This document shows positions 44,722-56,701 of a stretch of DNA of 64,000 nt, one piece after another. Position numbers and translations under genes: made by a program. The number at the start of each line of letters is the position of its first letter. Position 1 is the first letter of the stretch. The stretch is from Tenrec ecaudatus (lineage: Eukaryota; Chordata; Mammalia; Afrosoricida; Tenrecidae): positions 125,160,937-125,224,936 of the forward strand of contig NC_134538.1 of the NCBI RefSeq assembly GCF_050624435.1, written 5' to 3'. The notes under the pieces were generated by a model. The model was not told where the DNA came from and made no database searches. It saw nothing but the letters and a program-made list of their open reading frames with translations.

Positions 44722-44865
44722 CACCGCCCTCCTTCCTTCATTTACGTCTTACTTCCACCCAATTTGCAGATGAGTAAACTGAGGCCCCGGGGAAGTTAAA
44801 AAGTCCAAGGTCACAGAGCTTGTGATCCCTAGCTAGGATTCAAAGCGAGGCAGGGTGGCTCCAAA
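44722..44865 (+). mobile_element. MIR element
   Basis: 'aatttgcagatgagtaaact', 'gaggccccggggaagttaaa' and 'ccaaggtcacagagcttgtg' form the MIR core and end. Confidence 0.75.
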
Positions 44866-46534
44866 GCCTGGGTCCCTAGCCCCGTTGACTGTCTGTGAGA
44901 CTCCCTTGTGACAGTTCCTCCTAAGGAGCTCCGTGTGAGCTGAGCCTTCGGTACATCTTCAGCAGCAGTAGTGCGTTTCAAGATGGTGTGGAAATTCTGA
45001 GACATGCCGTGTGATCTGATCTGTGGGCGTTGTGTCAGCTGAGGTGACCTGTGGCCCATTGTCTCCTGTTCAGGAGCCTCACCCAGGCTCCTGCTTGAGC
45101 CAAAGGCCTCCAAGACCTCGACTCAGAAAAGGGGGAAGGCAGATAGGGGAGGGGGACCAAGAATCACCTTACAAAGTGATCTGTTCGGCTGTTTCAACAT
45201 GCAGCTCTCTTGTGATTTTTATGTCATATGCTGACCCTTCAAGCCTGTCTGACAAGAAGCACTCCAAACGTCCTCGATCTCGTAAGCACCTTTCGAGCAG
45301 AATATTCCAGAAAGGCCACATACGTGGTGGTACTTGTCCTGTTCCTTCAGGTCAGACATTGCTAGTGGCCCGGCCCACCGGGCTTTGGAATCCTCTTCAG
45401 TAGAGTGTCAAGTCGAGCCAAACCTGTTTGCTGTTGCCTGTGCAAAGAACGAGAAACAGTTCTAGACAAGAACTAGTCCAGGAGCCAGGCCACTTCCTGT
45501 GCCGCTTCTACACATTGGGAATAAGAGTGATGCCAATTCTGCCTCTTCCCGGAGCTGTTGAGATGATGGCATCCGAGAGCAACGGGAAGAGGCCGTGTGA
45601 AATAAATCTCACGAACGGAAGCATACTATGCAGCAAATGGGATCACGCGTGTGCTCAGTATGGCGAAAGACAGAAAGCATAAAGCAAACATGGTGTGTGT
45701 AAATGCCCCTCTGCTAAGGAAGTACGGGTGCTTTAAGTGGGTGCAATCCCAGGCCCAGAGATGCCTGCTGATGACACTCGCCCCTCTGTTCTCCTGGCAG
45801 GATGGTCGCATGGCATGTGGGTACCCTGGTTGTCTGACACGGAGCCCCCTTCTTTCCTGTGAATTGATGGGGTGCCTACAGCGCGGAGGTCAGAGCAAAG
45901 CACACTGTTCGCCACAGACTCTCTGTTGGGTCCCTTGGAAGGAGGCATCCCGCTGTAGATGACCCGGTTTCCTCAGGAACAAACTGTGTGCCTGCCCACG
46001 GTGGAATGTGCTAGCGCTGTGGGATTTGATGGGTGGATGGGAGAGGGTGGAAAAGAGCAGGGATCCTTCCCCGGCTGGAAGGAGACCGGAGCCCTGGTTG
46101 GCGGGTAGCATTTCTGAGGGAAAGGACTTGATTGCGGCTCTGAGACACACGCGGAGCACTCAACAATGTAAACTGGAGGAGGCAGCAGCGCTTCCATTCA
46201 GAGGTCGCTCTGCTCACCACACGCATTTGTTTATGAGCGAGCTGTGATCGCCTGAGGGCCACGGGTCAGCCTCAGCTCCAGCACCAACTGAACTCAGCCG
46301 GCACGCTGGGTCCCCACAGACTGGGGGTGGGACAGCTGAGCTGCGTGGAGGCCACCCAGGCCCAGAGACAGCTCTGCTCCCTGGGTGTTTTGTTTGGAGA
46401 GTGGCGGTGGACTGGCAGGAGGGAAGACAGCAGGCCGGCCCTGAGCTGGAAGCCCTCCCAGCATCAGCTTGCACCTCTGGCTCTGTGAGGAGCTTGTCTT
46501 CCAACAACGGTGGGGCTCCTGGCTCCCGTAGTGA
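44866..46534. other. Intergenic, fairly GC-rich, no gene recognised
   Basis: Several frames of 80-126 codons are open on both strands, as expected from the base composition. None resembles a known protein, and I see no linked splice sites. Confidence 0.35.
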
Positions 46535-46608
46535 CTTATAGCCAAGGGAACCCCAATTCGGGTCACCAGGAGTGGAACTGGCTCCACGGCAGCGGGTTTG
46601 GTTTGGGA
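46535..46608 (+). mobile_element. AfroSINE 3' fragment
   Basis: 'atagccaagggaaccccaat', 'tcgggtcaccaggagtggaa' and 'ggctccacggcagcgggttt', then 'ggtttggg' form the SINE tail. Confidence 0.6.
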
Positions 46609-46842
46609 CCTCTCTGCTGCTTGGCTGGAAACTGAGCCACCACTGGGGGACGCGTAGTCTCAGAGGCTCCGTATGACTTCACCTGAGCAGCAGATATGTG
46701 TCTATTTGAATAGCTATCTAGTACTTCACAGAGTGGCCTTCCTATAGTTTACCTTCATTTCTTTGTATTATTGAGCCTTTGATTGATTCCAGATTTTCAG
46801 AATTAGAAATTGTGCCCAATGAAAAGATATCTGGAGATAACT

Positions 46843-47115
46843 TTTCCCCCAACAGTTTTATTGGCACACAATATATCATACAAGTCAATGGTTTACTCAC
46901 ATCAAGGGGAGCTGTACGGTCTTCACCCCATCAGTGTTCGACTATCCCTTTCATTCCTGGACTCATTATTAGCTCCCCATTCCCCAAACCACCCTCCCCT
47001 GCCAGCCGCCCAAGGAAACATTGATCCAGTTACTGTTGCTATGGATCTACCCATCCTGGATTTCATGTACTGGATGTCACTTCCAACTTTTGGGAAGTCT
47101 ATTTTCTTCAACTAA
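46843..47115 (-). mobile_element. Old L1 3' UTR, antisense
   Basis: 'aacagttttattggcacaca', 'atatatcatacaagtcaatg', 'ccattccccaaaccaccctc' and 'ctgttgctatggatctaccc', then 'tggatttcatgtactggatg' lie in the order of the reversed L1M 3' UTR. Confidence 0.7.
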
Positions 47116-48779
47116 AATTCCCACCTGTTTCTGGATAGAGGAGTGTATGGCTCTTGACCAGGCCAGCAAATCACTCTGTTAAAGGACTGAATCCAATTTA
47201 CTGCTACCAGCAGGCTGAGAATGTATTCTCCACAATTCACCACACTGGGTTCATCATTAAAAAATAATAAAGTTTGCAAATTGTACAGCCAAAATCTAAT
47301 TTAATATAAGCTGCTAAATTAGCACAACTTTGAACACACATGGAATTTTTCTCCCACCCCTTTTCTGGTGGCATCCTCACCATTTTGTCAATTGCTCGAG
47401 GGCAGTTTACAAAACCTGCACAGAGTTAGAAAATCAATAATTACTTTTTGAAGCAATGAATAATGCAGGCAATCCCACCTCCCAATAATTCTTTCAGATT
47501 TTTAATGGTAGAAGTTTTTTTTCCTTTAACTAAATTACCTTGTATTTTACTTATGTTGGCAGCCTCAGAGAGCTCAGGTTGCTGGGGGGAGGTGTGAAGA
47601 TTTTCCCTGGGTGGAAAGGAGGCCCCTCCCATCCACCAACAAGCAAGCAGCTCCATCCATCGCTCTAGTCCTCCGGCCACTCGCTGTACCCCCACCTCAT
47701 TTCCTGTCTCCTGAAGAGCTGGCTCAGGGAGAACTCAGGAGAAGCTGTTTGCACTGTGCCTGGGAGGAAAAGGAACACGAATAGGCCCTTCCCGAGCGAT
47801 TGAGCTCAGCCCTCGCCCTTCCAAGCAGGGGGGTTTGTGCCTGCCCAGACGATAGCATTGGTGCTGTAGTGCCCCGTGACTGGGACCATCCACGACGCTG
47901 AAAACCTAGCGTGGGTTCATAACGCTGTCAAATAATGGCGTGTTTTATTAATAGCAACAGATCTGCATGCAGTTGGCGAGTAGTCGTGAAATGTGTGTGT
48001 GAGGCCACGTGCATCCAGCTCCGAGCTCTGGTGTGCGCAGCCGTGAGTGAGCAGGGGCACTCGCAGATTCCATCTGTCTTTGTCGGCACAAAAGTTGGGA
48101 AATGCTGCTTCGAGAATGAGCTGGGCTCCTAACCTGGCAAGGAGGAGGTGCTTAACCCATTCAGATGACTAGTGAACTTCTTGTCATTGTAACCGATGAC
48201 TTGCTGGTTTCCTCTGGCTTAGGTACCTGTCTCTTCAACTTTGAAAGATGGCTTGTTTTGAAAGCATGCTTCCCCTGTCCACCGTCTTCTCATAGGTGAC
48301 AGCAGCAAACAACTAATGGCATTTCCTAAATGCCTTGCTGCCTGAAATAACATCTTTTCTCCCCAATTAAAAAGCAACAAAGGCTGCCCGCCCTTCTCCT
48401 CTGTTCCCTTCATTGACCATAACATCTTGACATCTCTTCCCCAGCTCCAGCTTTGTCTAAGACCTCGGGCTGAGATGGGCCATATGCATTTACAGGGGAC
48501 GGACTGTTTGTGACTCTGACTTCCAAAGGAAATTTATGCCGGCGACTTACAGAAAGTTGGCATGTCCCCAAGCGTCCCCTCGTTTAAGGGCAGCAGGGTC
48601 TCTGGATCAGCACCATTTCCTGGACCAGGAATTCTTGTCCTCGGGCCACGATTAGGCTGTGGTAAGGGTTGGAGAGGATCCTGAGGAACTCACTTACTCT
48701 TACCCTTTTCCTAGTTTTTAAATGATGACCCCTGCTTCAGCACCACACATTGGAATTCAACTCAGCAAACATACTGTAT
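47116..48779. other. Repeat-poor intergenic stretch
   Basis: I recognise no repeat in about 1.6 kb. About 47260-47560 is AT-rich with several ATTA/AATTA cores and could be a conserved non-coding element. No exon is supported. Confidence 0.4.
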
Positions 48780-48966
48780 AAGGAGTCCTGTTGGTTCTAG
48801 TGATTACAAGTTAGCTGTGATCCACATGGTCGGCAGTTCAAAACTACCAGCAGCTCCTGGTGGAGAAAGACGAGGCTTTCTACTCCCATAAACAGTTACA
48901 GTCTTGGAATCCCACAAGGGGTAGCCATGAGTCAGCCTTGACTGGATGGTAGTGAATTTGGTTTGG
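48780..48966 (+). mobile_element. AfroSINE, full length
   Basis: 'aggagtcctgttggttctag' head, 'tggtcggcagttcaaaacta', 'ggctttctactcccataaac', 'agttacagtcttggaatccc' and 'tagccatgagtcagccttga', with the tail 'gtagtgaatttggtttgg'. Confidence 0.9.
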
Positions 48967-49100
48967 CATATACTGTCTACATTGAGTCCTAATTTAATAA
49001 ATCACTTTTTTCATATCTGCCTTTTTCATATTTCAGTTAGCCAGTGCTTTCTCCAATTTTCCATCAAATTTACTGATATTATTACTATAAGATTCTCTAC

Positions 49101-49104
49101 TGTG

Positions 49105-49139
<35 letters not shown>

Positions 49140-49140
49140 A
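49101..49140. repeat. (TA)n(TG)n microsatellite
   Basis: Pure alternating TA then TG dinucleotides. A second GT run lies at 49422-49438. Confidence 0.97.
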
Positions 49141-50231
49141 TGCAAAGCTGAACCTCAACCTAGCCAATAGCTGACTGCTGCTAAATCACCTCTGACCCTC
49201 TGACTCATGACAACCTTGTAAGTAACCCAGTAAAATCTTGTCTAGTCTGTCATCCTCAGGGTTACCAGCATGTTCAAGTTCATAATTCCAGCTTCTGTGC
49301 CAATCCCTCTCTCACCGAGGAGCTGCCTGTCCCTGCCCTCTCCTTTACCAAACATGATGCCCTTCAGTGATCTCTCCCAGGCAAGTGAGCCAAGCAGTAT
49401 TCTATTGTAATCCATAAGGATTGTGTGTGTGTGTGTGTTGTTCCTTCCCCATTAATATGAGGTCATTGTTCCCCAAGGTTCCTATCCAACCTTTCAAGTT
49501 GGTGTTGCAGTTTAATCCCATATAGGCCTTAAAGGAGCCTAATGCTCAAGACAGACATTCTTTGCTAGTTAAGCTAAGCTACAATTTGGTTTTAAGACAA
49601 ATTCAGGGATTTTTTTTTGGGGGGGGGACTTAAGGTTTAGCGATTATTTTAGGACAGTAGTTTCAGGGGTTCACTCAGTCCCCATGACTACATGTCAGGA
49701 AGCCAGGAGGTGGCAGCAATTTCAGCTCTGCATTTTCCCCTTGAGTCCCACTCTTAAAACCAAGTAAAAGCAATCACCATCTAGTGGGTTCCAGGCTGGA
49801 TTTCTATCAGCACCTCTTGGAAATTTGTTGCCCAAAATGTATGGTATTGTCACCACATCCACTCTGACCATTAGGACTAAATGGGGCCTGAAAATCTGTC
49901 TTTCAGTGAGTTCTCCTTACGCTCCTAATGATACATCAGATTTTAAAACCACCAACCTACACAAACGTCCAGAGGAAACCCCCTGGAATCCCGTCTCTGG
50001 CAGGTGGCTGCAAGCTCCACTGACATGCTTCTAGCCTGGGGACCCTGACTACTTCTCACGAGTGGCCCGAGTTGAAGTGGCTCATTCTTTTAGTAAACTA
50101 AAGGCATTTCCACCACAAACGTTTCTACCCATTTGTGATAGTTCAGGTTTTGTGTGAATTTGGCTAAGCCAGGATTCCCAGTGTTTTGCCAGTTAAGACC
50201 TAGTAGACATCCATGGTTAGACCTCCTAGAG
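49141..50231. other. Intergenic; possible diverged antisense SINE or RTE piece
   Basis: At about 49190-49430 'ctctgactcatgacaacctt' and 'ctttaccaaacatgatgccc' recall reversed SINE or RTE parts, too diverged to call. The rest is unassigned. Confidence 0.3.
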
Positions 50232-50434
50232 CAGAGCTTCTCAACCTGTGGGTCTCGACCCCTTTGGAGGTCAAGCAACCTTTTCACAGGGGTTGTCCAG
50301 ATTCATAACAGTAGCAAAATTACAGTTATGAAGTAGCAACAAAAATAATTTTATGGTTGGGGGGGGGGGGAGCGCACCACAACGTGAGGAACTGTATTAA
50401 AGGGTTGTGGCCTTAGGAAGGTTGAGAACCATTT
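50232..50434 (+). mobile_element. SPIN-type hAT non-autonomous transposon
   Basis: It runs from 'cagagcttctcaacctgtgg', with 'cagattcataacagtagcaa' and 'aataattttatggttggggg', to 'aggaaggttgagaaccattt'. About 203 bp, with a G-run in the middle. The left flank 'tcctagag' is close to the TCTAGA target; the right duplication has decayed. Confidence 0.88.
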
Positions 50435-50589
50435 CCCGGGAGGATGTGGCCTACTTCCAATATAAGTAGATGCTGTGGAAAAGCGTGCTGGCTTTTAACT
50501 GGGTCTGGGTCTTACCTCTGGCTCACCTGCCCTGGTTCTTTGGACTTGACCCAATGGCCTGCTAGAGTGCCTGCCAATTCTGAGAGTCA

Positions 50590-50910
50590 GCAGCAGCCAG
50601 CCACCTTACCTGCTAACCTTTGATTCATTTGCCTGTCTGTACAGCAACAAGCCTGCCCTGTCAACCTTGAATTCATGTGTCTCTGTTGACACAAGTCTGT
50701 TGTCTTCATGCCCATGTTGTATTTGTCCATTCCTGCCTAACATCTCATCTCACCCACAGACTTGGAACTTGCCTGGACTTGAAACGTATCCACTTCTACA
50801 ACTGTGTGTTCCCTTTTCTTCATATAAACATCTTTCTCTATATATGTACACATATATATATATATATGCTTCTCTAGCTTTGCTCCTCAAGAGAACCCAG
50901 TCTAAGACAC
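50590..50910 (+). repeat. Unnamed dispersed LTR-like repeat
   Basis: 'ctaacctttgattcatttgc', 'cacccacagacttggaactt' and 'cttctacaactgtgtgttcc', with a TA run, then 'tcaagagaacccagtctaag'. Partial relatives lie at 24270-24440 and 28340-28500. The family is not identified. Confidence 0.4.
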
Positions 50911-51064
50911 AATTGGCCGCAAGGAGATCCTTAGGGAGCAACATAGAAGCCAAGTTATTCTGTCTCCCCCAGATGCATGAGGAAGGCTATTTTTTCTCCC
51001 CCAGCCTCTCTCTCTCTCTGTCCTAGCTGCCCTTCTCTGGGTGTGATTAGAGGGAGTTTTCAGA

Positions 51065-51225
51065 GGGTTGACCATGTGCCAGGTACTTTCGAGATACCTT
51101 TCAGATTAGCTCTCACTTGAACCTAATGGAGCAGGTATCTTCCCAGTGCTAGAATAAGACGAATGGCCACTCAAGTGACCTGCCCCAGTTCCCAGAGCTA
51201 GTAAGTAGCCAAATTGAACTTTGGA
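51065..51225 (+). mobile_element. MIR element
   Basis: 'gaccatgtgccaggtacttt', 'gagcaggtatcttcccagtg' and 'acctgccccagttcccagag', then 'ctagtaagtagccaaattga' follow the MIR order. Confidence 0.75.
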
Positions 51226-51333
51226 GAAAAAAAAACTGACTCCAAATTGTGCACTCTTCACTAACGTATTATGGTCTAGATTTTTCGAATTCTTTGTTTC
51301 AAAATGCAGAATAAATCGAGGCTAACTCAGTAA

Positions 51334-51530
51334 GGCACTCTGGTGGTATAGAGGTGACATGGTGGGCTGATAAGCACAAGGTCAGCAGTTTGAAACCATG
51401 AGCTGCTCCTCAGGAGAAAGATGAGGCTTCCAACGCCCAGAGAGCAGTCTCAGAAACCCACAGGGCAGTCCTGTCCTGTCCTGTCGGGTCGCTGTGAGTC
51501 AGAACTAACTTGATGGCAGGGATTTTTAAC
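51334..51530 (+). mobile_element. AfroSINE, full length
   Basis: 'ggcactctggtggtatagag', 'ataagcacaaggtcagcagt', 'ttgaaaccatgagctgctcc', 'ccgtcctgtcctgtcgggtc'-like sequence and 'gctgtgagtcagaactaact'. Confidence 0.9.
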
Positions 51531-52215
51531 TAGAAGCACATAATATTAAAACCTCACTCTTCAAACCTCTGCTCTTCAAAATCAGTCCCACACAAAGTCC
51601 TTCCAAAAGCATACGGCTGAAGCCTGGACTTTATGTATGGAGCAGAAGAAGCCAGCTCTGCCTCCCTGGCCCTGGGCACCATCTGCAGTGCCTGCAGCCT
51701 CCAACGGCACTGTGGGTTTGGATCAAAGGGCAGACCTAATATTAGTCTCAGGTTTTAATAGGCATTATCTTCCTCATTCACTATCATAGGTTCTCGAACT
51801 TGTTTGCCCTCTTTTGAAAAACAAAAAAACAACCTGCCCAGTGCCCCGCTATAGCCCCTAATGCAGGATAAAGTGTAGGTGTCTGCTTGTGCAGCCCCCC
51901 TGGAGGGGCCCATTCTCTCCCAGGGAATGCCACTTGAAAACACTGAAAATGAAAGATTTTCTTGTTGAAGTTGCTGTATGGCCTTCGGACCATTCCCAGA
52001 GACTTTAAGTGGTTGCCTTAGTGGAAGCTTCATCGGTTTTGGCCGGGGTCTGGGTGTACGCAGTGCTTCATGTTGTCGTGGTGAAAACAGAGACTTGGAC
52101 AGTCCTTCCTTCAAGAGTCTTTATTTATCTTGAAATACTATTTCCCCCTCCCATGTCCAATCTAGTGGGTGTATTGCCAACACAAGGGCATCCTTATTGG
52201 CAATGTCATGGACAA
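51531..52215. other. Intergenic, no gene seen
   Basis: No feature recognised. Confidence 0.3.
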
Positions 52216-52292
52216 GGGTGCTTCAAAACGTTCACGGAAAAATGAAATGAAAAGATAATGGGATCTTTCCATGAACTTGTTGAAGTCACCTT
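52216..52292. mobile_element. Short palindromic MITE-like element
   Basis: 'gggtgcttcaaaacgttcac' and 'atgaacttgttgaagtcacc' are inverted repeats around an A-rich core. It is the clearest of four copies. Confidence 0.6.
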
Positions 52293-53700
52293 GATGGCGG
52301 AAGTATAATAGCAGGCCAAAGCTCCTAGTAAGCAAGGACTACAGCTTCGCAGGCTGTAGCCAGTGGTGAGATTCAGTGGGTTCTCACCGGTTCAACAGCA
52401 TCAATACCCACCCAACTCTTTGTTGAGTTTGGTGAGTCAGTTTTGTTAAATTGGCACTTATATATAATCAGGGTTTTCTAATGTGGACAACCGCCCCATG
52501 TGGAAATCACCAATCTACATTCCTCACTCTTTCTTAATGGTCATCTGCCCAGCAGCGTGTTCCAAGTGCCCGCAGTCATGTCCATTCCACCCACAGGTGT
52601 AACAGATTAGACGGAATTATGCTTGTAATACTCATTCATTAATTTCACCAAACTTGTTAGACTTTTGATGGAATACTACGTTTTACTGCCTCGTGTTTGC
52701 TACTTCCATAAAAAAACGTACAGCGTAAGGAGAAAGTGTGCCACAACCAGAGGGCAACACGCTGCTACTCATTTTCAGCTTTGTGTTATGCCCCAATTTC
52801 CCACGAGGTGTTATGAGTGAGTTATGCAATTCCTCAGCGTGTTCAAAGAGCTGAAAATTTGTCAGAACAATTCCTGTAAATTCAGCAGACGCGGAAAGGG
52901 GTTTTTCAAAGATGAACATAAGATTCTCAGAGACAAGACATTGCCGGTTTCTAATCTATCAAACAGACGGACTGGCCCACTTCTAAAGGAATGAGATCCT
53001 ACTCCAACAGTGAAAAGACGGTTAAGGATAAATCACACAGCCAATGATGTTTAGATTAAAATGTTTAGATAAAAAATTAGCAAGTGAGAATGCTAATTGA
53101 GAAGCAATAAGGAAATTTCTCAAATGACAGTTTTATAGGTATTTTTTGTCAAAATTATTTAACATTTTTCATTAATATTTTAAAACTTGTATGACACAAT
53201 CTAGTTTTGTGTACCCTTTTATTGTTCTGATTTAAGTATTAACTGTATGAAATAACAAATGACCTTTCAGTATATTATATTTTAAATACTTAAATGGCCA
53301 TTAGGGCTGTGAGAGGGTTTTGACATTACTTGAATCCCACCCCCGACTGTAGCCCCGCCCCTAAGTATCTTTAAGATGCGAGATGGCTTGGCAGTTGTTT
53401 TGACATGGGTGTTTCGATTTGGTCAAGAGCAGGGGCGCTGCTGGTGAGGAAGGAGGTAGATTGGGGGGAGGAGGAATTCATGGTGTCATCAAGGGGAGAG
53501 GACTGGGGAGTGTGTTACCTCCTTGGAGTGAGGATGTGGAAGAATTGGCTGAAATGGATCTTTTCAGTGGCTACCTCTACTAGACCTCTGACACAGAGAG
53601 CTTCTATCTCCTGGAGGACAGGTCATTGACTTGCGTCTTACAGGCAGATGCTACCTGGTAAAATATTGGGTATCGATTGGTCTGTCACTTGGATGCTCAC
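52293..53700. other. Intergenic, AT-rich
   Basis: No gene. About 53030-53300 is very AT-rich, and its open frames are short. Confidence 0.35.
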
Positions 53701-55310
53701 GTTGTTGTTGTGTGCCATAGTATTCATCTCACTTTATCCTGATCCTCAAGGACAGGCAGAACCCCCCCTGGAGGACAGGGCAGAACCCCCCTGGAGGACA
53801 GGGCAGAACCCCCCTGGAGGACAGGGCAGAACCCCCCTGGAGGACAGGGCAGAACCACCCTGGAGGACAGGGCAGAACCACCCCTGGAGGACAGGGCAGA
53901 ACCACCCGTTGGACAGGCAGAACCCCTCCTGGAGAACAGGGCAGAACCCCCCTCCCCGCTGGAGAACAGGGCAGAACCACCCCTGTAGGACAGGGCAGAA
54001 CCCCCCTGTAGGACAGGGCAGAACCCCCCTGTAGGACAGGGCAGAACCTCCCTGTAGGACAGGGCAGAATCACCCTGTAGGACAGGGCAGAACCCCCCTG
54101 TAGGACAGGGCAGAACCCCCCTGTAAGACAGGGCAGAACCCCCCTGTAGGATAGGGCAGAACCCCCCTGTAGGACAGGGCAGAACCCCCCTGTAGGACAG
54201 GGCAGAACCCCCCCTATAGGACAGGGCAGAACCACCCTGTAGAACAGGGCAGAACCCCCCTGTAGGACAGGGCAGAACTACCCTGTAGGACAGGGCAGAA
54301 CCCCCCTGTAGGATAGGGCAAAAACCCCCTGTAGGACAGGGCAGAACCACCCTGTAGGACAGGGCAGAACCACCCGTTGGACAGGCAGAACCCCTCCTGG
54401 AGAACAGGGCAGAACCCCCCTCCCCGCTGGAGAACAGGGCAGAACCACCCCTGTAGGACAGGGCAGAACCCCCCTGTAGGACAGGGCAGAACCCCCCTGT
54501 AGGACAGGGCAGAACCCCCCTGTAGGACAGGGCAGAATCACCCTGTAGGACAGGGCAGAACCACCCTGTAGGACAGGGCAGAACCCCCCTGTAGGACAGG
54601 GCAGAACCCCCCTGTAAGACAGGGCAGAACCCCCCTGTAGGATAGGGCAGAACCCCCCTGTAGGACAGGGCAGAACCCCCCTGTAGGACAGGGCAGAACC
54701 CCCCCTGTAGGACAGGGCAGAACCACCCTGTAGAACAGGGCAGAACCCCCCTGTAGGACAGGGCAGAACTACCCTGTAGGACAGGGCAGAACCCCCCTGT
54801 AGGATAGGGCAAAACCCCCCTGTAGGACAGGGCAGAACCACCCTGTAGGACAGGGCAGAACCACCCGTTGGACAGGGCAGAACCACCCTGTAGGACAGGG
54901 CAGAACCACCCTGTAGGACAGGGCAGAACCACCCCTTGGACAGGCAGAACCCCCCTGGAGAACAGGGCAGAACCCCCCTCCCCCGCTGGAGAACAGGGCA
55001 GAACCCCCCTTCCCCGCTGGAGAACAGGGCAGAACCACCCCTGGAGGACAGGGCAGAACCACCCTGTAGGACAGGGCAGAACCACCCCTTGGACAGGCAG
55101 AACCCCCCTGGAGAACAGGGCAGAACCCCCCTCCCCCGCTGGAGAACAGGGCAGAACCACCCCTGGAGGACAGGGCAGACCCCCGCCCCCACCAGAGAAC
55201 AGGGAGAACCCCCCCTGGAGGTCCGGGCAGACCCCCCCTGGGGGACAGGGCAGAATTCCCCGGAAGAGTATGGTGAACTGTAATCTTCATGAGAACATAT
55301 CTGGAGCCTC
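53701..55310 (-). repeat. 23-bp minisatellite grown from inside an antisense AfroSINE
   Basis: About 65 units of a 23-bp repeat lie at about 53755-55258, read on the minus strand as 'ttctgccctgtcctacaggg' plus 'ggg'. That is the internal segment of the AfroSINE (compare 10474-10497). The flanks complete the SINE: on the left 'gttgttgttgtgtgccatag' and a diverged 3' end (53701-53750), on the right 'tggtgaactgtaatcttcat' at 55271-55290, which corresponds to the next SINE part. Variants and larger copied blocks occur inside. All frames are open on the minus strand (up to 478 codons), which is an artefact of the repeat. Confidence 0.92.
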
Positions 55311-55667
55311 CTCCATTGGCTCAGACTCCTGAGCTGAGCAGTAGGGGCTTCACTTTTGCTCCCCAGCCCCTTTGGATGGTCTCCTACTGTGTGTCTCCTA
55401 CTATGTTGGCTTTAAGAGATTTGGAGGCCTACAGGAAATAGGTAAATGTTGCAAAAAAAAATGGGTGTTACAGGGAAAAATCAAGGAAAGAGCTTGGTGA
55501 TACTGGCAATTGTGTATGGAGGACAAGTGATCTTTACCTTTTTTTTTTTTGCTTCGCAAAACTTGGGGCATATTCTGTGGTTTCAGAACTGAACGAACCC
55601 AATAGGGAGGATTTGTCTAAATGTAATGCATTTCATACTCACATCTGAGCAGTTGCAGTTACTGTGG
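55311..55667. other. Intergenic, no gene seen
   Basis: A T-run at about 55539-55550; nothing else. Confidence 0.3.
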
Positions 55668-56083
55668 GTGTTATGGATTGAATTATATCTTGCTCAAAAT
55701 GTGTGTTGTAACTCTGAGCCTCTATGCCTATGTTTCTAATCCCATTTGGAAATGGGTTGTCTTTCGTATGTGAATCAGGTCCAATTACTGTAGGATGTGT
55801 CCTGAGTCAATCTCTTTTGAGATCTAAAGGAGATTAAACAAGCCAGCGGGAGAGACAGAAACAGGAAGATGGATGTCAAGCCACATGAGAGGGCCAAGGA
55901 ACGGAAAAATAGAAGTTGAAGAGATAAGCACCTCCCCCAGAGCCAACACAGAGAAAAAGACTTCCTCCAGAGCCAGAGCCAGTACCCGGAATTTGGGCTC
56001 CGAGCCACCTCAACTAATGAAGTTCTGTTTGTTAAATATCACTTGTAATATTTCTGTCGTGACAGCACTAGGAAGCTAAGCAG
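55668..56083 (+). mobile_element. MLT1-like solo LTR
   Basis: 'gtgttatggattgaattata', 'taactctgagcctctatgcc' and 'atgtcaagccacatgagagg', then 'ttctgtttgttaaatatcac' and 'cgtgacagcactaggaagct'. It is related to the LTRs at 33747 and 43565. Confidence 0.75.
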
Positions 56084-56701
56084 TGGGTTTCTTATTGGTC
56101 TGATAGAAAATGAGCTTTTTTAGCTAACATGGAAGCCAGTCTGATGGGAATCATGGAATGCTGCCGTGGGGAGCTCGGGGTCACACTGGTGTATCCCCGT
56201 CACCTGGAGCTCCTGGGCATCTGAAGGGAGAAGTGACTCAGGGACCCATCTTGAATAGGCTCTTGAATTTTGCCTCTCCTTCCAAAATTGCTAGAACTCC
56301 CAATTTACAAAATGTTATGGGACAGATTGAGAGGCACTTCACAGCCACCATAGCTAGGTGTTGGGAGGTGGGTCACACATGTCCTTCCTCTCTTGCTGGC
56401 AGACTGGCCACTCTGGCAGTGATCTATGCCTTTTCCTGTAACTCTATGCTGACAGCTCTAACGATCAGGGAAGCGGAGTTGTGCAAATGTCTGGGCATTC
56501 TTGCCCATTTAACCCGCTGTCCTGAGCAGGGCTGGGTAGTGAGCCCTGCGGGCCAGATGTGCCAACTGTGGGTCTGGGTGCTCAAGATGCCGTCTCTCTT
56601 GGGGTTAACTGAGTGGTGATTGATGTCTTCCTTAGGCTTGTGGGAAGTGGGTTTGTAGTGATTCATCCACGGTGTGAGGGAGGTCCTGATCCCTTTCACT
56701 G
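56084..56701. other. Intergenic, no gene recognised
   Basis: A 153-codon open frame at 56158-56619 (plus) has no recognised features. Confidence 0.35.

Noticed and set aside
44866-46534. Several 80-126-codon frames as exons of a new gene
   Set aside because: They overlap on both strands, lack linked splice sites and show no protein family; this is expected from the base composition.
53724-55160. 478-codon open frame on the minus strand
   Set aside because: It is the 23-bp tandem repeat read through. All frames of that strand are open and the peptide repeats every 23 residues; it is not a gene.
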